10,471 bases of DNA from an uncultured Eubacteriales bacterium (GTDB taxonomy: Bacteria; Bacillota; Clostridia; Oscillospirales; Acutalibacteraceae): the NCBI GenBank assembly GCA_934486755.1, contig CAKSQT010000057.1, positions 1 to 10,471 of the forward strand, in the 5' to 3' direction. The notes under the pieces were generated by a model. The model ran no database searches. It worked only from the letters and a program-made list of their open reading frames with translations, and was not told the DNA's origin. Made by a program: the position numbers and the translations under genes. Of the stretch, positions 1 to 6,236 are shown one piece after another. Numbering within the stretch: position 1 is the first letter of the stretch; every line of letters starts with the position of its first letter.

Positions 1-197
1 GGGTACATATGGCATATATCGGCCACCCTGTGGCGGGCGATGACGTCTACGGACCGAAAAAAGTGATAAAATCACTCTGCGGTCAGTGTCTGCACGCAAG
101 GAAGATTGGTTTTATCCACCCGACAACAGGAAAATATATGGAATTTACAAGCGATCTGCCGAAATATTTTACCGATTTTTTAAAGGAATGTAAATAG
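1..197 (+). CDS. RluA-family 23S rRNA pseudouridine synthase, C-terminal part (5' truncated)
   Basis: Only the last 64 or so codons are present; the reading frame is open to the window edge (codons begin at base 3). The visible protein begins VHMAYIGHPVAGDDVYG, which matches the conserved end of RluA/RluD-type synthases (consensus QIRVHMAYIGHPVVGDxxYG). This is followed by the usual short tail with the 'LHA..IGFIHPTTGK' pattern and a basic, aromatic end. Family members isomerise specific uridines of 23S rRNA to pseudouridine in the cytosol. The catalytic aspartate (HRLDxxTSG motif) lies upstream of the window, so activity and exact target cannot be judged. The gene ends 4 bp before the HAD gene, so the two are probably cotranscribed. 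The internal ATG at position 9 is not a start; it is the Met of the conserved RVHMAY motif. Confidence 0.9.
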   Translation, partial: VHMAYIGHPVAGDDVYGPKKVIKSLCGQCLHARKIGFIHPTTGKYMEFTSDLPKYFTDFLKECK

Positions 198-201
198 TTT
201 T

Positions 202-1056
202 ATGGGTTTGTTTGACGGGTGCCTTTTAGCAAGCGATATTGACGGCACACTGGTTATAAACGGATATATCAATCCGAAAAATGTTGAAAAAATACGCTTT
301 TTTGTAGACGAGGGCGGTTGCTTTTCTCTGGCAACGGGCAGGACGGTCGGCGCATTGAAACCGATACTTCGTGTTATCGGAAAAGTGGGGCCTTCGGTCG
401 TTGCAAACGGTTGTATGATATATGACTGTAAAATGGGCGTTGCGCTTACGAATAAGTGTATTCCGTCTTCCGATTATCACATTGCCGATATGATAGCTAA
501 CAGCGGAATAGATGTCGGCGTTGAGATACACAGCGGTGAGGACATACTTGTTACGAGAAGAAACAGCGAAACCGAGGATCACGAGCGTTATGAGGAATTA
601 GACTCGGTCGATGTTTCCTTTGAGGAAGCGTGCAGATACGATTGGAACAAGGTAGTGTATATGTTTCGGTCGCCTGACGACGTTTTGAAGATAAAACAGT
701 TGCTTAACGGTGTTCCGCATAATTCCGCCTTTGTCGATACCTCAGCGACGCTTTTTGGCGTTAAGCGATATTATTACGAGCAAACTCCGAAAGGAATTAC
801 AAAGTCGGCGGCGCTTGATGAATTAAAGAAGATTTTAAAAATCAAGGACGGTTGCCGTTTTGCAATAGGTGATTATTATAATGATCTTGAAATGATTAAA
901 AATGCGGATATCGGTGCTGCCACGGCGGAGTCACCCGATGATATAAAGGCGCTTGCCGACTATGTCACGGTGGCTTGCAAAGAAGGCTCGGTAGCCGATT
1001 TTATAGATTATTTAACAAATTTGAGAAGGGAAGAAAAAAATGGACGCTGCATTTAA
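202..1056 (+). CDS. Cof-type HAD-superfamily (subfamily IIB) phosphatase
   Basis: Predicted soluble 284-residue sugar-phosphate or nucleotide phosphatase; the real substrate is not readable from sequence. All four HAD motifs are visible: motif I DIDGTL (nucleophile D12, acid/base D14), motif II in LATGRT (T45), motif III Lys at about K201 in PKGITKSAAL, and motif IV GDYYNDLEM (D224, D228). The stretch of about 100 residues between motifs II and III is the C2B cap typical of Cof/YbiV-like enzymes, and the length is normal for that group. The start is the ATG at 202. Its Shine-Dalgarno, AAAGGA at 182-187 inside the previous gene, is 14 nt away, which is rather long. The 3' end overlaps the transketolase gene by 17 bp, suggesting translational coupling. 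A metabolite-repair or sugar-phosphate role beside transketolase is possible but is inference. Confidence 0.9.
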   Translation: MGLFDGCLLASDIDGTLVINGYINPKNVEKIRFFVDEGGCFSLATGRTVGALKPILRVIGKVGPSVVANGCMIYDCKMGVALTNKCIPSSDYHIADMIANSGIDVGVEIHSGEDILVTRRNSETEDHERYEELDSVDVSFEEACRYDWNKVVYMFRSPDDVLKIKQLLNGVPHNSAFVDTSATLFGVKRYYYEQTPKGITKSAALDELKKILKIKDGCRFAIGDYYNDLEMIKNADIGAATAESPDDIKALADYVTVACKEGSVADFIDYLTNLRREEKNGRCI

Positions 1057-1882
1057 AAAAGAGCTGGAAATTACAGCCTGCAAGGTCAGAATGGGTATTA
1101 TTGAGGGGGTACACAGTGCAAAATCGGGTCATCCGGGAGGGTCTCTTTCAATAGCCGAGATACTTACATATCTTTATTTCAAGCAGATGAATATTGACCC
1201 ATCAAATCCGAAAAAGGAAGACAGAGATCGCTTTGTCCTTTCTAAGGGTCATGCCGCGCCTGCTCTTTATGCTGTTCTTGCAAACAGAGGATTTTTTGAT
1301 GTAAAGGAATTAAGCTCTTTAAGACATATAGGCTCTATTTTGCAGGGTCACCCCGATATGAAACATATACCTGGCGTTGATATGTCCTCAGGCTCATTGG
1401 GTCAGGGAATTTCGGCGGCGGCTGGTATGGCGCTCTCCGCTAAGCATTTCGAAAACGATTACAAGGTTTACACTATACTCGGCGACGGCGAGATAGAAGA
1501 AGGTCAGGTTTGGGAGGCCGCTATGTTTGCGGGCAATAAAAACCTTTCTAACCTTACCGCCTTTGTCGATTACAATAATTTGCAGATAGACGGCACTATT
1601 GAGGAGGTAAACTCCGCAATGCCTATCGACAAGAAATTTGAGGCGTTCAAGTGGCATACCATAACGATTGACGGTCACGATTACGATCAGATCGAAGCCG
1701 CGCTCAACGAGGCGGCAACGGTTGATAAACCCGTCGCTATAATAGCTAAGACCGTTAAGGGTAAAGGCGTTTCCTATATGGAAAATCAGGTTGGCTGGCA
1801 CGGCTCCGCTCCTAACGACGAGCTTTACGAGCAGGCTATGTCCGAATTGAAGGCACAGTTGGATTCGTTGATCAATCAGTAA
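1040..1882 (+). CDS. Transketolase, N-terminal (thiamine diphosphate-binding) subunit
   Basis: First half of a two-gene transketolase, 280 residues, the usual size for split enzymes of Firmicutes and archaea. With its partner it moves two-carbon ketol units between pentose, tetrose, hexose and triose phosphates in the cytosol (non-oxidative pentose phosphate pathway). Visible markers are SGHPGG (H31), SKGHAAPALY (H71), GSLGQGIS (118-124) and the ThDP/Mg-binding signature running from GDG (148-150) to NN (179-180). A late KGKGVSYMEN...WHGSAP segment (240-258) is also typical. The start at 1040 has AAGGGA at 1026-1031, 8 nt upstream. It overlaps the HAD gene by 17 bp, and the C-terminal subunit starts 14 bp downstream, so the two halves are made together. 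A sulfo-sugar or DXS-like role is unlikely, because the pair resembles plain split transketolase throughout. Confidence 0.95.
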   Translation: MDAAFKKELEITACKVRMGIIEGVHSAKSGHPGGSLSIAEILTYLYFKQMNIDPSNPKKEDRDRFVLSKGHAAPALYAVLANRGFFDVKELSSLRHIGSILQGHPDMKHIPGVDMSSGSLGQGISAAAGMALSAKHFENDYKVYTILGDGEIEEGQVWEAAMFAGNKNLSNLTAFVDYNNLQIDGTIEEVNSAMPIDKKFEAFKWHTITIDGHDYDQIEAALNEAATVDKPVAIIAKTVKGKGVSYMENQVGWHGSAPNDELYEQAMSELKAQLDSLINQ

Positions 1883-1896
1883 GGGGGAACGCTATT

Positions 1897-2844
1897 ATGT
1901 CAGAAATTAAAAAAGTTGCAACACGTGTAGGCTTCGGTAACGGCCTTGTAAATTTGGGAAAAGAAAGGGACGACTTTGTTGTTCTTGACGCCGATCTTGC
2001 GGCGGCTACACAAACGGGTATGTTTAAAAAGGCATTCCCCGAAAGATTTTACGACTGCTGTATAGCCGAGCAGAATATGATGGGTATAGCCGCTGGTATA
2101 GCCGCAACGGGCAAAAAGGTGGTTTGCAGTTCGTTTGCTATGTTCGCGGCGGGCAGAGCGTTTGAACAGGTGAGAAACTCAATCGGTTATCCGCATCTTA
2201 ACGTAATAATCGGCGCAACCCACGCAGGCATTTCGGTCGGCGAGGACGGCGCTACGCACCAGTGCTGTGAAGATATTGCTCTTATGCGCACAATACCAGG
2301 TATGACCGTTATTAATCCTGCCGACGCAGTTGAGGCGGAGAAGGCTCTCCGCGCCGCATTTGAACTTGACGGTCCTGCATATATCCGTTTCGGACGTCTT
2401 GCGGTTCCCGTTGTATTCGGCGACGATTATAACTTTGAAATCGGTAAGGGAGTTGAGCTTCGCGAGGGTAACGATGTGACCGTTATCGCAACAGGCTTGC
2501 TTGTTAAGGAAGCGTTGGAGGCTTACGATCTGCTTAAAGCCGAGGGAATTAACGCGCGCATAATCAATATGGCAACTATCAAACCGCTTGATAATGAAAT
2601 AGTGCTTAAAGCCGCAAAGGAAACAGGCGCTATTGTAACCGCTGAGGAACATTCCGTTGTCGGCGGACTCGGAAGTGCGGTAAGCGATGTGGTTTGCGAA
2701 AACTGCCCTGTTCCCGTTGTAAAACTCGGCGTTTACGATACATTCGGACATTCAGGCCCTGCCGAAAAGCTTTTAGACGAATTCGGACTTCGTGCCGTTG
2801 ACATCGTCAAAAAGGCTAAACAGGCAATTGCACTCAAAAAGTAA
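1897..2844 (+). CDS. Transketolase, C-terminal (pyrimidine-binding and regulatory) subunit
   Basis: Second half of the split transketolase, 315 residues. The pyrimidine-binding domain (about 1-165) carries DADLAAAT (31-38) and the catalytic glutamate E58 in IAEQNMMG, which activates the aminopyrimidine ring of thiamine diphosphate. GEDGATHQ (115-122) contributes to the active site. The C-terminal transketolase domain (about 185-310) includes EEHSVVGGLGSAV (250-262) and the phosphate-side DTFGHSG segment (281-287). It works only as a heteromer with the preceding gene product. Start ATG 1897 is preceded by AGGGGG at 1882-1887. It is the last gene of the + strand string: a hairpin terminator follows 14 bp after the stop. 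Dehydrogenase E1-beta subunits share this fold, but the pairing and motifs favour transketolase. Confidence 0.95.
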   Translation: MSEIKKVATRVGFGNGLVNLGKERDDFVVLDADLAAATQTGMFKKAFPERFYDCCIAEQNMMGIAAGIAATGKKVVCSSFAMFAAGRAFEQVRNSIGYPHLNVIIGATHAGISVGEDGATHQCCEDIALMRTIPGMTVINPADAVEAEKALRAAFELDGPAYIRFGRLAVPVVFGDDYNFEIGKGVELREGNDVTVIATGLLVKEALEAYDLLKAEGINARIINMATIKPLDNEIVLKAAKETGAIVTAEEHSVVGGLGSAVSDVVCENCPVPVVKLGVYDTFGHSGPAEKLLDEFGLRAVDIVKKAKQAIALKK

Positions 2845-2858
2845 TACGCATAATAATC

Positions 2859-2888
2859 AGGAGGTCGCTTAAAGCGACCTCCTCTTTT
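2859..2888 (+). terminator. Rho-independent terminator of the transketolase operon
   Basis: A near-perfect inverted repeat: arm AGGAGGTCGCTT (2859-2870) pairs with AAGCGACCTCCT (2872-2883), giving about 11 bp around a tiny A/T loop. It is followed by CTTTT on the + strand. It sits 14 bp after the transketolase stop and just before the end of the convergent GH2 gene, whose stop codon overlaps the T-run. On the - strand the downstream side is only moderately T-rich (GATTATTAT), so it may also end the GH2 transcript, but less efficiently. Confidence 0.88.
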
Positions 2889-4593
2889 AATCTTCTATTG
2901 CGGCTTTCTTTGAGAAAATTTTGTGTATTTTTTCAGGCGGAAACTTAGGTCTGCGGTCATAGGTGTATAGACCGTTCTGCTCCTGCTCTACGTCGGTCAA
3001 CTGTGTGTAACACAAGCCGAATATATTTTTGTTTTCAAGCAGCACGTCTGTCAGTCCTTCAAGACGCTGTAAGAATTTTTCTTCGGTTTTGGGCGCGTTT
3101 CCGTATCCCCAACCGCCTTCAACGTTCCAGCCGATACCGCCGTATTCGCTTATAAAGAACGGCATCTTTCCGTCGTAATGCTGTCTGTCTTTAAAAGCTG
3201 TTCCGAATTCCAATTCATTGGTTTTGCCGAGGGGTTCATAGTGTTTTTTAAATTCCACGGGATCTTGCTCGTAATCGTGCAGGTCGTATACATCTGTCAA
3301 AACGTGGAAGTTTCCGCTTGTATCAATGCAGGGTCTTGTTGGGTCGGCGGATTTGGTTGCTTTGTATACCGTGCTTAAAAGCGGGTCGAATTGTTTTCTG
3401 CCGTTTTTGTCCCAAGTTTCGTTAAAAGGACACCAGCCTATGATTGCAGGGTGGTTGAAATCCCTGTCAACTTCTTCAAGCCATTCGGGTAATATACCGT
3501 AAATGCTGTCGGCATAGGAATGGTCAAGCCCCCAGTTGGGATATTCGCCCCAAACTATATAGCCTAAGCGGTCGCAGTGGTATAAGAAACGCTCTTCAAA
3601 TACTTTTTCGTGCAGCCTTGCTCCGTTGAAGCCCATAGCCAACGAGCGCTCAATATCCGCAATCAGTTCATTGTCGGACGGAGCGGTATATATGCCGTCG
3701 GGATAAAAGCCTTGGTCAAGTATAAGGCGCTGAAACACCGATTTTCCGTTTATCAAGAATTTGTTGCCCTCAATTTTTACCGAACGCAGACCGAAATAAC
3801 TTTTTACGGTATCTTCGCCGTAGGTCAGCACCAAATCGTAAAGCCGACCGTTCCCGACCTCCCATAAATGCTTTTCAGAAAGGGTGACCGACAGGGAAAT
3901 ATGACCGCCGATAGTGTCAACCGAAGATTCGCCAACCTTTTTGCCGTTAAAAAAAGCCTCGGCTTTAAATATTCCGCCGCCGTAAAGGTCTGCGTTGATT
4001 ATAAGTTCATTGTTTTCGGGAACCGTTATGTATTTTGTGCTTATAATATGTGTTGACGGTAAAAATTCAAGCCATACTGTCTGCCAAATTCCCGTTGTTC
4101 TTGTATAGTCGCAACCGCAGGAATAATATTTTGCGCATTGCTTGCCAGACGGAATAAGCCTGTCGCGCGTGTCGTCAAACGCGTTTACCGTTATTATATT
4201 TTCACCGACATTTACATATTCGGTTATATCAAAACTGAACGAAACGTATCCGCCCTTGTGCGTTCCGCATTCTTCGCCGTTAATATAAACGGTTGCAAAA
4301 TAATCAACCGCTCCGAAGTGCAGGATTATACGTCCGTTCAGCTGCTCTTTTTCAATATTAAAACTGCGTTTGTACCATACCGACTGCATAAAATCAACAT
4401 TTTCTATTCCCGATAATTTGCTTTCGGGACAGAACGGCACATTGATCTTCTGCGAAAAAACAACATCGTTTTTGTAAATTTCACGTTCTTTTCCGCTGTT
4501 GCCGCCGTCAATCTCAAACTGCCATTCGCCGTTGAGATTAAGCCAATCTTCGCGCATAAACTGCGGTTTTGGGTGTTCTGTTCTGTAAATCAT
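2887..4593 (-). CDS. Glycoside hydrolase family 2 (beta-glycosidase, substrate unknown)
   Basis: Retaining exo-beta-glycosidase of GH2, 568 residues from the chosen start. Domain order is an N-terminal jelly-roll sugar-binding domain (about 15-180, with LNGEWQF and WYKRSF), an Ig-like domain (about 185-270), and a TIM barrel (about 275-560). The acid/base is E392 in WCPFNETW and the nucleophile E483 in FFISEYGG. No signal peptide is seen, so it acts in the cytosol on imported sugars. It is about half the length of LacZ and lacks the later LacZ domains. The Asn-x-Lys motif that marks beta-glucuronidases is absent; the matching place reads EQNGLYTYDRRPK. Substrate therefore stays open (a galactoside or another beta-glycoside). 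The start is the ATG at 4591-4593, because AAAGGAG (4603-4609, - strand) lies 9 nt upstream; an in-frame ATG 57 bp further upstream lies upstream of the predicted promoter -10. It is divergent from an AraC-type regulator that probably controls it. Confidence 0.9.
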   Translation of the reverse strand: MIYRTEHPKPQFMREDWLNLNGEWQFEIDGGNSGKEREIYKNDVVFSQKINVPFCPESKLSGIENVDFMQSVWYKRSFNIEKEQLNGRIILHFGAVDYFATVYINGEECGTHKGGYVSFSFDITEYVNVGENIITVNAFDDTRDRLIPSGKQCAKYYSCGCDYTRTTGIWQTVWLEFLPSTHIISTKYITVPENNELIINADLYGGGIFKAEAFFNGKKVGESSVDTIGGHISLSVTLSEKHLWEVGNGRLYDLVLTYGEDTVKSYFGLRSVKIEGNKFLINGKSVFQRLILDQGFYPDGIYTAPSDNELIADIERSLAMGFNGARLHEKVFEERFLYHCDRLGYIVWGEYPNWGLDHSYADSIYGILPEWLEEVDRDFNHPAIIGWCPFNETWDKNGRKQFDPLLSTVYKATKSADPTRPCIDTSGNFHVLTDVYDLHDYEQDPVEFKKHYEPLGKTNELEFGTAFKDRQHYDGKMPFFISEYGGIGWNVEGGWGYGNAPKTEEKFLQRLEGLTDVLLENKNIFGLCYTQLTDVEQEQNGLYTYDRRPKFPPEKIHKIFSKKAAIED

Positions 4594-4615
4594 AATAACA
4601 CGCTCCTTTGTTGAT

Positions 4616-4644
4616 ATTTTAATAAATTCATTTCCCTTTGTAAA
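4616..4644 (-). promoter_or_regulatory. Promoter of the GH2 gene
   Basis: Read on the - strand: -35 TTTACA (4639-4644), a 17-bp spacer, and -10 TAAAAT (4616-4621). Both hexamers match the sigma-A consensus at five or more of six positions, at the best spacing. Transcription would begin near 4609, placing the Shine-Dalgarno AAAGGAG at the very front of the message. Having the -10 here also excludes the longer in-frame start at 4650. Confidence 0.7.
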
Positions 4645-4648
4645 TAGC

Positions 4649-4680
4649 ATATTCTATTAAAAAAATTGACATTTTCTACT
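4649..4680 (-). promoter_or_regulatory. Putative AraC-family operator: two direct half-sites
   Basis: On the - strand AGTAGAAAAT (4671-4680) and AATAGAATAT (4649-4658) match at 8 of 10 positions and start 22 bp apart, about two helical turns, the spacing typical of paired AraC-family half-sites. The proximal copy ends 4 bp from the GH2 -35, a class II activator position. The distal copy lies between the -35 and -10 of the regulator's own promoter, so binding would also repress the regulator. A weaker inverted copy (AATAGATATT, + strand, 4691-4700) overlaps the regulator -10. The sites are AT-rich, so chance similarity is possible. Confidence 0.45.
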
Positions 4681-4693
4681 GAATGAATATAAT
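4666..4693 (+). promoter_or_regulatory. Promoter of the AraC-family regulator gene
   Basis: Perfect consensus hexamers, -35 TTGACA (4666-4671) and -10 TATAAT (4688-4693), with a 16-bp spacer. The predicted start of transcription is about 4699-4701, only a few bases before the first possible ATG (4705) and about 10 before the next (4711). The regulator message would have almost no 5' leader. Confidence 0.75.
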
Positions 4694-4710
4694 AGATATT
4701 GGTGATGAAG

Positions 4711-5487
4711 ATGATAAAGGTAACTTCGGTGAGACACGCGTTTCCCGAATCGGCGGGATTTGTTATAAACAGGGAAAACGGATGGGAGAATTATACTTTT
4801 CTTCACTTTTATAACAGCGTTGAAATAGTATTAAACGGTGAAAGAATTGTAACGGAACCGCACGCGGTAATTCTATACGACACTAAAACTCCGCAGTATT
4901 TTAAATCCGAATTACCGCTTATTCACGATTGGTTTCATTTTTTCAGTGATGATTTTAATTTTGAAAATTTCAAATTAAATACGGTTCTTTACCCCGAAAA
5001 CTATAAAATGATTACCAAAGCGGTTGCCGAAATTGAAAGCGAATTTTTCGGCGGCAAGAAAAACAGCGAGGAGCTTATCGGGCTTTTGACAAAGGAAATG
5101 TTTATAAAACTTGATAGGAACCTCGGCAACGAAGATGAAAGCAAAGTGGAGAAACAGACTCGTGAGCAGTTCAGGTATTTAAGAGGAGAAGTCTTTTCCT
5201 CGCTTGACGCCGATTGGACGGTGCCGCTTAGGGCAGAACGTTTTAATTTGAGCGAATCAAGGTTTTATGCGCTTTATAAGTCAATTTTCGGAATATCGCC
5301 TACTGCCGACATTATAAACGCAAGGATATATTCGGCAAAAAATATGCTGCAATTTTCAAACGATAAAATCGAGAAAATTGCAGCAGAGTTAGGTTATAAA
5401 AATACAACGCATTTTATACGGCAGTTTAAGTCGTCAACAGGCGTGACGCCGAGCAAATACCGTCTGTCTAACGTATCTCGCCGTTGA
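4711..5487 (+). CDS. AraC/XylS-family transcriptional regulator
   Basis: DNA-binding protein of 258 residues. The N-terminal half (about 1-110) looks like the cupin-type effector-binding domain of sugar-responsive AraC proteins, with the segment EPHAVILYDTKTPQYF and the usual HDWFHF stretch. The C-terminal ~100 residues hold the two helix-turn-helix units: the first near 170-192 (RAERFNLSESRFYALYK), then FGISPTADIINARI, and the second near 218-241 (KIEKIAAELGYKNTTHFIRQFK), ending with the family signature FKSSTGVTPSKYR. The effector is unknown, probably the GH2 substrate or product given the divergent arrangement. The start is uncertain among TTG 4699, GTG 4702, ATG 4705 and ATG 4711. I chose 4711 because GGTGA (4701-4705) can serve as a Shine-Dalgarno 5 nt upstream. 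The 3' end overlaps the convergent PHP gene by 20 bp with no terminator between. Confidence 0.9.
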   Translation: MIKVTSVRHAFPESAGFVINRENGWENYTFLHFYNSVEIVLNGERIVTEPHAVILYDTKTPQYFKSELPLIHDWFHFFSDDFNFENFKLNTVLYPENYKMITKAVAEIESEFFGGKKNSEELIGLLTKEMFIKLDRNLGNEDESKVEKQTREQFRYLRGEVFSSLDADWTVPLRAERFNLSESRFYALYKSIFGISPTADIINARIYSAKNMLQFSNDKIEKIAAELGYKNTTHFIRQFKSSTGVTPSKYRLSNVSRR

Positions 5488-6157
5488 CTATTATTTTATA
5501 ATTGCCCGAACGCAGTACAAAGAGCAATTCTTTTTCGCTGTGTATCGGGTCTTCGGTCGCTATTCCTGAACTTCCGAAGTCGGTACAGCAATGCACATCG
5601 CCGCCCGATATTATCGGCAGACTGTGTTTTTTTGCAAATTCAACAGCCTTTTCGTTTTCCTGAGGCTTGTTGAAATAATTGTAGCCCTCAATCGCGTCAA
5701 ATAGCGATGCGTCAGGCTCGCGGTCGGGATTCGGAATGTAAAATCTGTTTCTGAAAGGGTGCGCGCAGGCAACAAATCCTCCGTTTTCTCTCACAAAAGC
5801 GGATTTTTCGTATTTTGTCATATTTTTAAATTCGGGGCAGGACGACAGTATTTGCGGCGATAAACCGTATATAAGCATTTCCTTTCCCGATTCGTATACC
5901 TCTTCAATACCGAAAAATACGGTTATTCCGTTTTGTTCGCCGTATGCCTTTGCTTCAAGATAATCGGCGTTGTAGGCTTCAATAAAATCGGACCATTTAA
6001 GCGAGCGCTCCACGGCGGTATTGCCATTGTAAAAATGATTGGTGAGCGCAAAGCCCGAGTAACCGTGTTCTTTTGCGGCGTCAACCATATCTCGGGCTGT
6101 CGATACTGCGCAGGCGCTGCAAGATTCAGTATGCAAATGCATCTCATATTTAAACAT
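5468..6157 (-). CDS. PHP-domain metal-dependent phosphoesterase
   Basis: Cytosolic protein of 229 residues with a complete set of PHP metal ligands: HLH (H7, H9), H41 in LTNHF, acidic E85/E86 in FGIEEVY, H133 in CAHPFRN, and the DVH pair (D187, H189) in SGGDVHC. PHP domains form a distorted TIM barrel holding two or three metal ions and hydrolyse phosphoesters; stand-alone members include histidinol-phosphate phosphatases and nucleotide or small-molecule phosphatases. The substrate here cannot be named. It is shorter than HisK-type histidinol phosphatase and has no his neighbours, so that role is not favoured. The start ATG at 6157 has AAGGGG (6170-6175, - strand) 12 nt upstream; the next Met (residue 6) would be farther from it. 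The gene shares overlapping promoter DNA with the divergent MATE gene and overlaps the regulator gene at its 3' end. Confidence 0.87.
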   Translation of the reverse strand: MFKYEMHLHTESCSACAVSTARDMVDAAKEHGYSGFALTNHFYNGNTAVERSLKWSDFIEAYNADYLEAKAYGEQNGITVFFGIEEVYESGKEMLIYGLSPQILSSCPEFKNMTKYEKSAFVRENGGFVACAHPFRNRFYIPNPDREPDASLFDAIEGYNYFNKPQENEKAVEFAKKHSLPIISGGDVHCCTDFGSSGIATEDPIHSEKELLFVLRSGNYKIIVNGEIR

Positions 6158-6160
6158 ATA

Positions 6161-6190
6161 TTGAAATTACCCCTTACTATGATGTATAAT
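6161..6190 (+). promoter_or_regulatory. Promoter of the MATE-carboxypeptidase operon
   Basis: -35 TTGAAA (6161-6166), 18-bp spacer, and a perfect -10 TATAAT (6185-6190). The expected transcription start is near 6197. This makes the in-frame ATG at 6189 unusable, since it lies inside the -10, and supports the downstream TTG start at 6237. Confidence 0.65.
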
Positions 6191-6218
6191 GATAACATAT
6201 TTCTACGTCTTTCGTCAA
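6189..6218 (-). promoter_or_regulatory. Promoter of the PHP gene
   Basis: Read on the - strand: -35 TTGACG (6213-6218), 18-bp spacer, -10 TATCAT (6189-6194), each one base off consensus. Transcription would start near 6182 and give a leader of about 25 nt carrying the AAGGGG site. It overlaps the MATE promoter on the other strand. Confidence 0.55.
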
Positions 6219-6236
6219 CTTTTGAAGGTGAACTGT

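Noticed and set aside
2179..2751. Long open frame on the - strand inside the transketolase C-terminal gene
   Set aside because: Its protein is low in recognisable motifs and lies fully opposite a well-conserved gene; it is a shadow frame. The same holds for 1394-1801 and 226-582.
2859..2883. GAGG-rich sequence as a Shine-Dalgarno for a small gene
   Set aside because: It is the arm of the terminator hairpin and no start codon with a meaningful frame follows.
4594..4650. Longer GH2 start giving 19 extra residues
   Set aside because: The predicted -10 of the GH2 promoter falls inside this extension, and AAAGGAG is ideally placed for the start at 4593.
4653..4696. 7-bp inverted repeat (TCTATTA / TAATAGA) as a separate operator
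   Set aside because: Short, AT-rich and 30 bp apart; better seen as a weak third half-site of the AraC-type repeats, and may be chance.
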